This document shows, one piece after another, positions 43,546 through 56,611 of a stretch of 64,000 bases of DNA. Below the pieces are notes generated by a model that did not search any database, was not told where the DNA came from, and was given only the letters and a program-made list of their open reading frames with translations. Origin of the DNA: Paulownia fortunei (lineage: Eukaryota; Streptophyta; Magnoliopsida; Lamiales; Paulowniaceae); the NCBI GenBank assembly GCA_019321725.1, contig CM033113.1:8184001-8248000 (forward strand), given 5' to 3'. The position numbers and the translations under genes were made by a program. The number at the start of each line of letters is the position of its first letter. Within the stretch, counting starts at the first letter, position 1.

Positions 43546-44085
43546 ATGGACAAGTTCAAGAAATCCCAGATTTTGAAGCTTTTCCTAATAGCTGCTCTAC
43601 TCATCATAACGCCTTTTTTATCCACATCTCTCAGGTCTACATATCTCTACTTCATTGCCAACATTCTCATCATTTTAGTTGGAGCAGAAGCCGGGCTTCT
43701 TTCTTTTTTTCTGAAATCTCCAGAAAACAAGAAACGAGCTGCTGCACTAAAAGCTGTGATCAATATCTCTGAGTTTTCACCTGATAATGGGACCAATAGC
43801 CCAGATAAAGTTGTCGAAAAGTGTTCCTCAGATAAGATTCTTGGTGCAGTTAAGGAGCAGAAGGTGAAGAAATCCCCTTCAACTCCCAGCATCTTCTTCA
43901 TTGGAGGTGGTGAGACAGAAGAGGTGGTTGAAGACCATGATGAGGGAGAAGAGATTGGGGAGGTAAGTGGGCAGGAATTGTTTCAGAAAGCTGAGACATT
44001 TATTGGAAATTTTCATAAGCAGTTGAAGATGCAGAGAGAGGAGTCGTGGAAGAAACTTCATGATCTTTATCAAAAAGCCTTTTAA
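43546..44085 (+). CDS. DUF4408-type membrane protein with C-terminal DUF761-like motif
   Basis: A single exon of 179 residues. The N-terminus MDKFKKSQILKLFLIAALLI begins a first hydrophobic helix (about 8-25). A second follows at about 33-56 (TYLYFIANILIILVGAEAGL). This paired-helix arrangement is the DUF4408 pattern of plant proteins. The middle (about 60-140) is charged and low in complexity, with an acidic patch near 125-138 (ETEEVVEDHDEGEEIGEV). The last ~35 residues, around AETFIGNFHKQLKMQREESW, form an amphipathic helix typical of DUF761/VQ-like plant C-terminal motifs. Molecular function is unknown; relatives respond to wounding and stress in several species. The frame is complete and the start ATG follows a plausible leader. 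No related gene is nearby. Confidence 0.85.
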   Translation: MDKFKKSQILKLFLIAALLIITPFLSTSLRSTYLYFIANILIILVGAEAGLLSFFLKSPENKKRAAALKAVINISEFSPDNGTNSPDKVVEKCSSDKILGAVKEQKVKKSPSTPSIFFIGGGETEEVVEDHDEGEEIGEVSGQELFQKAETFIGNFHKQLKMQREESWKKLHDLYQKAF

Positions 44086-46022
44086 AGCATGCAGAATTTA
44101 GCCTTCCAATTCTGTATTAGTATTAGAATTCATCTACGTATATATTTTTTTTTTTCCGCTTGTTTAAACTGGCAAAACCATTGGTTTTAAGGATTACTTG
44201 TTACATGATAGGGCTCTTTAAGGGTAGATCAGACAGCTTGTACAAATACCAGATCGGTAATATTATGTTTTACATAAAAGGTTTGGTTTTTGCAGAGTGT
44301 CATTGTATTGTACAGTTTTATGCTATGTGGAGTACATTTTTTTTTTTTGGACGTATTCACTTGACATTATTGGTGCCTTCAAAATGCTTGGGACTTGCTG
44401 TGAACTTGGTATCATGATTTGGACTATAAACTTAACACATAACATAACAAACTATTGGAATACAACATAATGAATGATACATGTAATATTGTAATAATTT
44501 TTTTTTATCAAATATTCAGTTTGAATCTTCAATTATATATTGCACATGCATATGTTAGCATTTTCTTAATTAATTTTAAGTATATATTTATAAAAATATA
44601 TTATACATATAATATATATATATATATATTTGATATATAATATAAGATGTAATACAATAATAATTCAAATTGATATTGATTACCTTACAGGCTAACAACA
44701 GAGGTCACACACAATTTTCAATTCATTTTAAATTACTTAGATTGTTGAGGATCCATACGTTAACGTCCACTGAGGACAAAGGACGATTGTGTTCATGCAT
44801 CTGAATTACCGTATATTTGTTTATGCAAAGAGCAAATTATGATCATATCAGATGATAGATTTAACACCAAGAAAGTGATCAATCAAAGAATAGGTGTAAC
44901 TAACGAGCAAAAATAAATTAAGTTATTCAATATTTAATTTAAAATTAATTATAAAATATTTGTTTGAAATTTGATTCGTTAACATAAAAAATTAAATTTG
45001 AATATATTTTTTCATTTGATAAAATTTTGTTTCGATTAGTAAAAAATAATAAAATATGTAAAAAAAATTAAACTACTAGAGCTCGACTCGTGTTTGAGTA
45101 AATCAAAACTCATTCAAACTCAATTTAATTAACAATCAAATCAAATTCAAATATAATTTTTTAAATTTAATTAAAATTTAAATAAGTTTGGATAATAACG
45201 TGTTTAACCCAATCGTTTCATTCACATTGCTAGGTGTACCTATAGTTTTAATTTGATTAATTAAGTGAGATTAAATGCGTTTAAAAATGATTTTTAAATT
45301 CTCCATTTTTCCTAATTTAGTAGCTGATCATGAATTTTTGTCGCCCTGCCATTACCAAGTATAAAATTCTTGTCGAAAATTTACGTGTTGACTGCGGCTC
45401 CAGAAGTCAACACAGCACCTCGTATGCATGCAAATGTACGTATCTTGTACGTACACGTCATGAGGTTAGGTAATATTTGCAATGAGATTTATTTAATTAA
45501 AGTAGTTTCTTGCAAACATCAGCTTTATTAACTTGCACATAATGTAATAATCTAAATGACCTACACAAATGAATCATCAATATGCTTAATCATTTCAATA
45601 CTATTAAGTCTCATTGCGATCTTATCAAATTATACACCTATCACCAGAAATATTATGTGATTTCACAACCTAATATTAAGTAAAAAATCTAAGAAAACAT
45701 TGCATAAAACGTTTAAGAGAATATGTATAAGAAAGAGTGATTAATAATTGTCTACAATCTGGGATGAAGTCAAGATTCTTAAAAGAGTGGAGTGATTATT
45801 AATTTAAAGAAGCGCATAATTTTGAATTTTATTTAATTTAACTATAAAATTAAATACTTCTAGCAAGCAAAGCATTGTATTCATGTTTCATACGGGTATA
45901 TAAGCAAAAAATAATTACCGAAAAAAAAAAAAAATCTTTTTTGCTAGCGTGGCCTAGTTTGGTGTCTACATTTTAATTGCTTTATCACTAGAATATGGTG
46001 TAAAAATATCTTATTACAGAAT

Positions 46023-46087
46023 AAGGCATAAAAAAAGATGCCACGATTTTATCCCAAGGCATAAAAAAAGATGACACGATTTTATCC
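46023..46087. repeat. Two-copy 33-bp tandem repeat
   Basis: AAGGCATAAAAAAAGATG followed by CCACGATTTTATCC (copy 1) or ACACGATTTTATCC (copy 2) occurs at 46023 and 46056. The near-identity suggests a recent duplication. Confidence 0.9.
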
Positions 46088-48435
46088 TCTTCACGTCACC
46101 AATTGTGGGTCAAGTGAAAAGTGGGTTAAAGCACTTATTTTGAAAGCATCATCCAAATTTAAAGTTTATCCCATTCTCGTGTTAATTATTTGTCTTATTA
46201 TTAATAATTCATAAATCAGTCACTGAAAGAATTTATAGGGTTAGTGAAAGAATTTATTGGGTTTGATTTTTAGACAGTTCAATTCAAATAATCTACGATA
46301 TTTGAGAATTTCTATGATTACGTTCAAAGAAATTATTACATTAAACACCCATCTCTTGTTATTTCAGTATAAAAAAAATTATGTCGTTGGAAAAATGAAA
46401 TCTCATATATTATAGTTAGAAAAATAGACATAGTTAAATATGAATAAAGACCCAAATTATAATGGTTAAAATAAAGTACGAAAAATTCTCTAATGTGGTT
46501 AAATCAAGGTACAGAAAAATTACTACATAAATTATAATTTATTTAAAATTTAATAAAAATAATTTAATAATAATTTTTTAAATTTTATGATCAACGCAAT
46601 TTTTTTTTTTTTTTTTTTTTTTTTATGACAGGCTGGTGGAATTGACTGCAATATTGATGCCATATTCTGGCCAAGATATTTCTGATATCTTTTATCCTTT
46701 TGAATGTTCTTTCTTTTCATCACAAAAGGTGAATCCCTTTCTCTCTTTCCGTCTGTGCTGTGGTTAGTGCAAAATAGCGACGTCTGCCGACAAGATACCC
46801 CAAACCTATTTTTGTATATATATATTTTGATATAAATTTATTATTTAAATATTTTATTTTTTATAAAATTAAATATTTAATCTTCATTTATGTACAAATA
46901 TAACATATATCAAATATAGTATAAATATTACCCTAACCCCGCCCCTCCTCGCTTCTATAAGGTTTTCAGAGTCCATATGTTCTCAAACTACTGGTTTTAT
47001 GGACATTTTTAGTTTGGGAGATTTAGGTCCATGAGTTTAAGTTAATCCAAATCACTTTCCTAAGTTTTCTACAAATTCCTAATACAAAAATAGGGGATGG
47101 TACACAAAAACCAGGTGAATTATCCATTGTTCTTACATCTATAAAATTTTATCTGTTTATTTATATATAATTTTTTTAATCCAAATAATATAAAACACCA
47201 TATTTGAATATTTGCTGAAAAATTTATTTATTCTGAAAATAACTTTGGAAGATTAAAAAATATTTTTAGCCATGAAAGATTTTAATAACTTTTTTATAAT
47301 AAATAAGTTTTATACGGGCCAAAATTTGAAGATTTTAATTTAAGTTTATCGTTGAAAAAAGTGATAAAGTTAAACAACCCCCACCCCACCAAACACAATA
47401 CACCCACCAAAAAAAAAAAAAAAAAAACCAAAATAATAATAATAAAATTACCCAGTCGTTTACTTTATAAAATTTGGATTGTAGTGCAAATACTTACCCA
47501 AGGAAAAATAAAGTTTAAATTTTAATACAAATGGTAAAATTGCCTCGTGAATGTTTTAAAATATTAAGTAAACAAGTTGCGAGAGTTCCTTTAGAATTTT
47601 TAAAAGTTGAGGTGGTGGGTTGAGATTATCCTCTAAACTCAATAAAGGACTTCTCCCTTCGTAGTTTAGAAACCAATTTATATATTTATTTGTAATTTAT
47701 TTTTTAGCTTAAAAGTCAATTTTTACAAAGCCCGACTTATTTAAGAGGACTTGGGCTCTTCTTTTCTTAGGCCCAGTCAAAGTTCAAACTACAAACATGC
47801 TCAACTTGAACATGTCTATTGTGTTATGGCCCAGCATATAAAGACTAGTTCCAACCCATACAAATTCATGATCTTGGCTACCCACTAAAATAACATGAGC
47901 ATTAAATTAGCAAGTAGCAAGTTCTACAAAATGCATTATATAATTAGAAGGATCCAAGCTTCTGATAATGTAGCTGGAAACCATGAGATTCCATTAGGGA
48001 AAGAAACAAAGCGAACATCTCAATCATCAATTCTTCCTCCAGGAATATTAGGTGCAAGTGTGCAACTATTCCACATGCATTTTATAGACGCTTTAGCTCG
48101 AAAAGGGGTTAATTATTCAAAAAAATTGTATTTGTTATGTCTAGAACTATCTCGGATATTATCTCGCTATTTAAGAATTAAAATATAGATGAAATTATTA
48201 TTTATTCAAGTTGTTAGTGTCATCCTAAAATTTCTTTGATGACAAATAATTGCTTAGATAAGAAATTTCAATTGGATTTTTTCATGTGAAAAAAAAGTTG
48301 TAATGTCACGGTTATGACTCTTGCCAATGGCTTTAACTGCAAAGTTAAGTACATGCATTCATCCAAAAAGAGGGGAAAAAAAAGGAAGGAAATACATATT
48401 TGGATCAACTTACACATTATATGTGTTTGTACATC

Positions 48436-48530
48436 ACTCGTCTTGTGAACGCTACATTCAATATATATATATATATATATATTAGGACTCGTCTTGTGGA
48501 TGTTACATTCAATACATATATATTAAGTGC
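48436..48530. repeat. Two-copy imperfect tandem repeat, period about 51 bp
   Basis: ACTCGTCTTGTG, a variable dozen bases containing TACATTCAATA, then a TA-rich stretch is found at 48436 and again at 48487. The first copy holds the longer TA microsatellite. Confidence 0.8.
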
Positions 48531-50573
48531 ATATATTTTATATTAAATATCTCATTTAACATAAAAAAAAAAACATTTATGGCAATATTCAATACATTCA
48601 GTGTACTAAACTTAGCATGGATTGAACCACATATTTGACGATTTGTATGGACAGATAGCAGACACCACTTTGCCTTTGAGGGTGGACAATTTGAAACTTA
48701 GAACTTTGCAGTCGTACTTTTTGGACTATTACAGTCAAAAAAAAAAAAACTTGACAGACAAAGTAGTCTAGAAAAGAAGCCAGAAAACCCATTGCTAAAT
48801 CATCGGAAATGGGAATACAAGGCAGAATAATAGGCTTATCACAATTCACAACCCCAATTTCTTTTTGTACTTCTCTTTGGTCGAGCCCACTTGTCTAAGA
48901 CCAAAGGCACAAAAGGAAACTTAGGTTGAAAATAATGGGAGATAAGACAGCATTAAACATATTTAAAAATTAGTAAGCTGCATTAATAAAGTAAATATCG
49001 CTTTGCAGCATTTCCAATTTATTTTTTAAACCCATGATACCCTAGTTATCCCATTCTCACTATATACTTTATCTTGATTATCATCCCTTCACCAACTTGC
49101 CACCATTATATACTTCTTGGCTACCGTCAGCTTAAATCATTAAAAATAAATAAATAAATAAATTCTCACATTTTTATTTTTACCGAATTAATATGAATCA
49201 TATATTTTTCGACAGGCCTTACTTTAATTGATATATGACCATTCGAGGCAAAAACTCATTTTCTTTTATAAATGGAACGCATGAAAAATTTTGTCAATTT
49301 TTTTCATTCAGGTCGAGGAATCCCAAAAAAGTTTTCTGCCCATAAAAGAGAAAATCCTGTGTGAATGCGCTGAAAAATTTCAATTAAATTAACAAGAAAT
49401 TCAATTATCACACCGCGTAAAATTAGTTATTTGTATATAAATTATATATAAGATTTGCTCAAGTTCGTCAACTCATCAGAATGCTCGTGGTTTTTGAAAA
49501 AGGAGGTGGGGTTGACTATTGGGATGGAAATGGAAATGTTGATAAATAAATGCAATTGATGCATGCTTGGGGGATTGGCACATGAATTTAACTGTCGTGT
49601 GTATATATTATATATGCATGGTTTATTTGTACGGATCGGATCGTCCTAGAGTTGCGGATCCAGCAATCATGTCAAAAATATTGTGCACGTTCAAGCCCAT
49701 TCCATGCACAAATATTACTATCAATTTAGTCTCTCATTTAATTAATTCATGGATTGGTAAATTATTAGCCTAGAGCTTTTAGTCTGTATGATTGCACTAA
49801 TCTCATATTATGAAAAACCCTTTTTGGCACTATTATTAAGCATTCTTACAGTTAATTTTAAATATTAATAAAGTAGTAATTTAATTGATATGACATATTA
49901 CTTTTATAAAAAAATCATTGATTCAAATGTGTTTTATGATAATAGTGCTGAATCCGTATACTTTGTGATAAAACACTTCATGATGTCTTTGTGGGTGGGT
50001 TGTAGCGACGGATCCATCCTTTAAATAGTAATTATAATTAAATTTGAATATTTCAAGTGTATGATTTTGTTCAAATAAATTACTATACTAATCGCGTTTT
50101 CAATTATTTTTTTTTTCATTAAAAAGAAATAATTTAGTTTTGAATGAATAGCATAATGGCTACACTCTAAATTTTTTAATATTGTACACTATTTTTAAAT
50201 TAATAAAGAGAAAAAAGAGTTATGCCTGGAGGTTCCAAGTTGAGGTCTCCTACGAAAAAATTGCTGTCAAATTATGAATTTGAAAGAATGAGATACCTTG
50301 AGTTTAGGGTGTGATATTTTCCCAACTATTTTTGCTTTACGTGACTCATTGATCATTTAGCCTCAATCATGTCCAAATTATTTTGGATTTACACCATTAA
50401 TCCATCTTGTACCCTCAATCATATCCAAATGAAAACAAAGGTAAGTCCCGAAAAGGGATAGTTAAAATTAAAATGACAAATCAATGAACCGAACTCCTTT
50501 TCGGTCTTCAGATATTTTTTTTTAATTTTCTTTCTTTTTCTTCTTATTCTTTTTTTTTTTTTTGTTTGGGGGT

Positions 50574-50588
50574 GGGGGGGGGGGGGGG
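50574..50588. repeat. Fifteen-base G homopolymer next to a T-rich tract
   Basis: A run of about 13 T (50551-50563), GTTTGGGGGT, and then 15 consecutive G. Long G runs are rare in plant DNA and error-prone in sequencing, so the exact length should be treated with care. Confidence 0.75.
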
Positions 50589-52426
50589 TGTTGGTTTACA
50601 TGGGCTGGAAGGAGCGTCGCTGTTGACTTCACATTTCACGGAGTCAACTGTTGAAGCATACGAAAAGAAGAAAACTATACTTGCATATCTAAACCATCGG
50701 TTTAATTAAATATCTTTAATAAGGTTGAAAATTAATTAATTATTCATTCTTAATATGATTGAAATTTGAAAAAGAAAAATAATTGTGGTCTTTAGCAATA
50801 TCCACTTTTATTATATCCCACTTACCCGCTTTTTCATTAATCAAAGTAAATCATTATTGGCTTATGTAGTTTTCAAAACAAAACCCCCCACATTTCTAAT
50901 TGGAAGAATGCGAAGGACCATTTCATATACGCAAACAAAAACGTCAATATATTAATGCAACTTGTTTACGCTTTGTGAATAGCAACTTTAATGTTTCTTT
51001 AATACTTTAATGTTATATTATGAGTGATTCTATTCTTCTTTGAAATACACAAAAAAGTAATGTGCACTAAAGTTGAACCATCATCCATTCTTGTAGAACT
51101 CGACTTTTCATTCCACTAATTATTTTTTTTTTCCTACTTAAAATTAAGGAGGTAATACGACCACCAAACCCAATTTTTTATTAATAATTAATTAATTAAT
51201 TAAGTATTAAGAAAAAGAGGGATCAACAAAAATTTGGCGTCATCCATAGTATATATATATATATATATATATATGTTCCTTGTTGAAAATATGGCTTATG
51301 GTTTATTTCATAATAAATTCGGGGAGCTGCCTTCGAGTGAAGAATCTCATAGCTGTCAGGCGTATTAGAAAAAAATTATTCTTCAATTTAACAAAAAAAT
51401 ATTATTTTGAGAAAGAGCATGCGGATGTTAACATCAACAACGGCATCCCTGCCTTAATTTTTTGCCGAATTGATCGTGATATTCTAACTATTCACATTTC
51501 TTGAAATTAATTATTCATTAAATAACTCTTCCTGATAAGTCTTCTAGTAAGTTTCCCCAGCAGATTTCTGGATTGTCTGTCATCTCATACGCTTTAAACT
51601 TTTACTCCGTAATTTTAATATAATGCTTATCAAATTTATATTTAAAAGAATATATTTTAAACACCAAATTAAAAGAACTGTCTTATTTTATATTAAAATA
51701 TGTTACGGTCAGCATGCAACAACCCAGTAATTAGTAGAATGAAGATTCCATTGTGCCTTCTTATCTATAGAGCCAATAGAGATACCACACCAGTCCACTT
51801 GAGGTTGCTTTCATTTACAACAAAAAATTAAAAGGATAAAAATATTTTTTTCTTTTTTTTCTGATTTTCCGAGTACAGTCTAGCACCGGCCTTCAATGTA
51901 AAATGACTCCACCGCAAGGTCCGTTTTAGACGGCCATGTGCATTAATATGATACTAACGCGATCTCTGCTAGTTCTAAGCATTACAATTTTGACTTTTGA
52001 ATCCCTTAATTATGTTTATATTTGTCCCTGAACAAGTCCTGTGCACAAGCTTGGTCCAAAATAAAAAAAAAATGTTTTTTTTTTATTTAATAACAAATTG
52101 GAATTTTGGATCTTAATTTAAAGTCAAGACACTAGATAGCCATCCATAATAATATTCCAAGTGTTAGCTACTGAAGAAATGCTTTGCCGCGGTTCAAAGA
52201 CTCTTACTGGTCATAGGGATATAAAATAAAATAGTTAGAATGATTGATAATTAGAATAAAAAAATGTGCAAAGAATGACAGATTTAAGAAAGATGGAAGC
52301 TCATAATTGACAGATCATCAGCTGAGAATAGTTTAGTCTTCAAGAATTGCCGGCTTCATCATACTTAATTCGTCTCTTTCATAACATGCAAAAGGACTTG
52401 TAGCTAACTTTCTGAACTAGTGGAAG

Positions 52427-54046
52427 ATGATGGAGAAGGAGCCCAGGAGGCTGATTTTTGGTGCCACTCCAATTCTTTTCCTGCTTGCCCTGCCTTTGCT
52501 TTGTGTTGGTGTTGATTTCTTTTGGGGGAACAGAATTCCGTTTGATCGATGTAATTCTACCATTTTTTACATGTTTTCTTTGCATTTGGCTGGTATTCTT
52601 AGCTCGGATTATGGCTAACATCAGAGTTGTTTAAATTTCTTTGGAACTGGCAGGGATGCAATACTTTTCTAGCTCAGAAACTAGCTTCAGCCGCGGAAAG
52701 GCCATCAACAAAACACTGGAGGAGCACGAATTCATGAAATTTCATTTCGCAAGACTAGTAAGAGGTGTGTGGTTCATTCCTGTTCTGTTATAATATACAA
52801 ACTTTGTTTTCTTGCTAGAGATCAGAAATATCTTCAATTTTAGCTGCTATGATATGCTAAAACGAAAATTTGATATATGCAAACAGGGGAGGATCGAAGA
52901 AATCTTGATGATACAGGTTTCGCATGTGACAAGGCTGTTCACTCCGTTGTTTGTGTATCAAATAAACCTGTAAGAATTGACACCAGGAACATGACAGTTT
53001 ACATACCCTCTGATCAGGCTTTGCAGCAAGAAACAGTGATTCGGCCTTATGCAAGACAAGAAGATGATCTCAAAGTTATCTCACCAGTCCACATGCTTCA
53101 ATACAGAAACACCACAGTCCCGCCGCCTTGCCAATACAACCACAAAATCCCTGCCGTGATATTCTCCTCTGGCAGCACGGGAAACGTCTTCCACGAAATG
53201 AATGAAATCATCATCCCTCTTTTCATAACTACTAAACAGTTCCAATCCCGCGTGCTCTTCATCCTTGAGGATTACAAGCCATCGTTCATGAGCAAATACG
53301 GAAATGTTTTGTCTCACTTGTCGGCCTATGAGGTCATGAACCCGGCTGAAAACGGAAGTGTGCACTGTTTCCCAGGTTCCGTAGTTGGGCTCAAATACCA
53401 CGACAATTTGGCTCTAAATTCCAGTGACATTCCAGGAGGGTACGCAATGCCTGATTTCAGGCATTTTCTCCGACAGGCTTATGGTCTGAAGTTCGTGCAC
53501 GTGTCCCAGATAACTAAACCAAGGTTAATGCTTTTATCTCGTACAAATACAAGGAGGTTTCTGAACGAAGATGAAATGATTTCGCTGATGGAAGGGATAG
53601 GCTTTCAAGTAATAGTCATTAGAAGATCAAAAGTGGTATCAAATTTGAACAAATTTTCCCAACTGATTAATTCTTGTAGCGTGTTGGTTGGAGCTCATGG
53701 GGCTGGCCTGACGAACGAGATATTCTTGCCTTCTGGTGCTGTTATGATCCAAGTAGAACTACTTGGCACGGAGTGGGCCTCCAACACCTACTACGGCGAT
53801 ACGGCTCGTGCAATGGGTGTGCACTACTTGCGCTACAAGATTGAAGCAGAGGAGAGTTCGCTTCTAAAATTGTATGGACGCAATCATTCTGTCATCACCG
53901 ATCTTGGATCTGTCTACAGAAATGGCGGATACAGAGCGGCCAGAACTGTGTATCTTGATCAGCAGAATGTGAGGGTCAATCTCGTTAGGTTCAGGGAGAC
54001 ACTTGTTGAAGCATTTAGTATTGTTACAGATTGGGCAGGTAAATAA
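52427..54046 (+). CDS. Family GT61 glycosyltransferase, tandem copy 1
   Basis: Three exons (52427-52550, 52654-52764, 52887-54046) give 464 residues (463 if the second of two adjacent ATGs is used; that one aligns with copies 2 and 3). A short cytosolic tail MMEKEPRR precedes a single membrane helix at about 9-30, as in type II Golgi enzymes. The luminal part holds CQYNHKIPAVIFS, GNVFHEMNEIIIPLFITT, LFILEDY, HCFPGSVVGLK, SRTNTRRFLNEDE, and GAHGAGLTNE at 347-356, the hallmark of GT61 (DUF563). Characterised relatives add arabinose or xylose to xylan, or xylose to N-glycans. The overall pattern resembles the XAT/MUCI21-type xylan-decorating clade rather than N-glycan xylosyltransferase, but donor and acceptor cannot be read from sequence. 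Several NxS/T sites suggest glycosylation. The frame is intact, and two paralogues follow on the same strand. Confidence 0.93.
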
Positions 54047-56611
54047 AGATTAACGGGGTAGACGATTTATTGAGGTAACTGGACACAAACGCAATTAGGC
54101 ATAAAGGATCAAGCATCTTGCGTGTGTACATATAATGGATAATCATCATATTGCCTGGAAAATTCAGGGCACATTTTGTTTCCATTTGTTCAAATTCTCT
54201 GATTTTATAAAGCGTATGCCAAAATAGTTTTGTATTCAAGTGAGAGATGTATGACATTGTGAATTGAATTCAAGTGTGAGTACACTCAATTGAGGGTGAT
54301 TCTAACAAGTAATTTGGCTACCATGTTTTTCTTTTTTAGCTGTAGTTGCTCTCCTGAATGCTTATCCCCCAAGCCATCAAATAAGGTTGGTGATTGAAGT
54401 TCACATCTTATATGATGATGCATCTCTAATAATACATAGCCAATGCCTTGCGGTTCTGAGATACATCATTACAACAATCGTGGAACGTTGAAGGCATCAA
54501 GTTTCTATAGACCAATATTAACAATCATATATGAAAGCACTATATTATGTTAGATGTATCTGGAAGAATACACTTCTTTTACACGAATCTTACTAGTAAA
54601 TGGAGCATATCAGGTTGTAACAGGGTTGAAGCAGCAACTGTGGAAAAGGAAGAGCCTTAGTTCTACAATTTTTAAGAGTAGCTTTTTTTTTTTATACTAT
54701 ATCTCTGCAAAGCAGGATATTCCCTTTCATTTCATTCATTGCTTGGAGGGGCAGCAACAAGAATTGTCATTGATATACTATATATTTTTGTTGTTATCAC
54801 AAAACTATCAAGAAACAAGGAACCACATATATTTTAGCATCCTCAACTTGAAATGGCATATGTATTGATCGATATAAACTTTCTTTCAAAACCTGCAAAA
54901 ATCTGTTGGCACTTGGCAGAGAGAGTCAATGACTTTATGATGATCAGATTCAGAATAAAGAAAAATACCAAGACCAACAAAATGCAAATCAATACAGTTT
55001 TCGTGCACGTTATGCTAACATCCCATCCCCCCACCCCCAACCCAAAAAACAAAAAAAAAAAAAAAAACAGAAGAAAAAAAAGAAAAAAGGAGTACACATG
55101 AGTCATGACGTAAAGAAGGGGAAGGCATCAGTATTGACTTGAGAGTTGGGAAAAGTCTAGATGCATGCAGGATTGTGACTACAAAAATTGATCGGAAATT
55201 AAGGAAATCGTGTACGATACATGACAAATTGGAAATTGAAAGCCATCGTTTCAATTTATTATTATATTTTTAAATCTGACAACCATATGTAGCTCGTCTT
55301 AAGCGGGAGTTAGCTGTTTATAATTAATTGGGGAGTGCGATCGAATCTGGTCCTGACAGACATCAATACTTCATCAGAAAAAGATGAAAGAATAGCAGTT
55401 TCCATCAAAGTTCTGATAAAATTATACAAGATTACCACTTAAGTAGTTTTCAACCCAAAAATCAAAGTCTTTAATCAAAAGAATTTGAACAAAACCTTCC
55501 AAAAAGGCTGGTCATTTCACAAAGCCACTTGTTATTTCTTCTACTTGTCTTTCTTTTCCTGCTTTTACCAAAAAAAATAAAAAAAAACCACGGCAGGCGG
55601 CCCCTTACATTGGAAGCTGTGGTTCTTGTTTACATTAAAATGGGCCATTAATGTTGTGGAATTTGAATTTCTTCTTCTTTTATAAAACATTGAATAGTTC
55701 AAAGGGTCGAAAAACAGTAGTAGAATAAAAAAATACGGATAATATTCCTCTTTACCTACATTTGTCAAAATAAAAGATTAAAATTACAAAAAAAAATAAA
55801 AATTCAAAAACCGAGGGAGTTGCCTTATAACTATGGATCTCCTGGCTGTCAAAGAGATTAGAAAATTTGTTAATATGAAAACCAAACGCCTACCGATGTT
55901 GGCATCAAAATCGACACCCTTATTCTTAATTTCTATGCATTTCTGACAGTGAAATTCTAACAAGATTCATTTCCACGAGTAAATTAATGTTTCCAACTTG
56001 TAAGTTTGTCTAACGGTTTCGGATTGGCTGTTGTTTCATATAGCATAAGAGTCAGTATAGGTACATTATTTCTTCCAGGGAAAAGCCCTCAAATAATTGT
56101 TAACAAGAAGAGAAGCTGCGTTTGATTTATCCTTTGTATGTTACTAACAGCAGCCTGATTATTATAAGGTTTGATTACTTTTTCCCATTAAGTCTCTGCA
56201 TTCTATAAAAGTAATAATAATAATAGGTCATACTTGGACTTGTTCAAAATCTAAGTATTATACAAAAGTCGCGATAACAGATTAATAGTTTTAATAGAGA
56301 TCAATGCCAAATTATGCATAAATTAAAAATGTTCTTGATTCTTGAGCAGTAGTTATAACCAAAGGGATGCCTCAACCCTGCACTTAAAAAGTCTCCTCTC
56401 TGCGGTTGAATTATATGATGAGAGTTATTATTAAAAGTATGAAAAGAATGACACAGAAACTGAAAATAACAAAAAATTAAGGCTAGAAAAAAGAAATTGA
56501 CATCTCATCAGCTGGTAATATTTTAGTCTCTTAGGGATTCTCCATCATCGTATTAGTCGTTCTCTTGCATACTGTGCAAGAACTTCTAGCTGGTCTGCAT
56601 ACTAGTGGAAA
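54047..56611. other. Spacer between GT61 copies 1 and 2
   Basis: 3' UTR and downstream DNA of copy 1, then non-coding AT-rich sequence with an A-rich low-complexity tract at about 55045-55090. From about 55815 the sequence resembles the region upstream of copy 1 (near 51313), and TCATCAGCTG with a following TTTAGTCT recurs about 100 bases before both start codons. No independent gene is seen. Confidence 0.6.

Larger units (their letters stand above)
44086..52426. other. Gene-poor region of 8.3 kb before the GT61 cluster
   Basis: No supported gene. It contains a 33-bp doublet (46023-46087), an imperfect 51-bp doublet near 48436-48530, two inverted W-box pairs (45387-45411 and 50622-50648), a T run near 46601-46624, a 15-base G run at 50574-50588 and TA microsatellites near 48461-48481 and 51249-51274. 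An isolated 97-codon open frame with ATG lies at 47895-48188, but I recognise no family. From about 51300 onwards the DNA resembles sequence upstream of the second GT61 gene. Confidence 0.6.

Noticed and set aside
44959..45190. Inverted AT-rich similarity around GAGCTCGACTCG, as in some MITE families
   Set aside because: Ends could not be defined and the similarity is not above the AT-rich background by eye.
54843..55254. Lysine-rich and phenylalanine/glycine-rich open frames on both strands
   Set aside because: Produced by A-, C- and GA-rich low-complexity sequence; no coding character.
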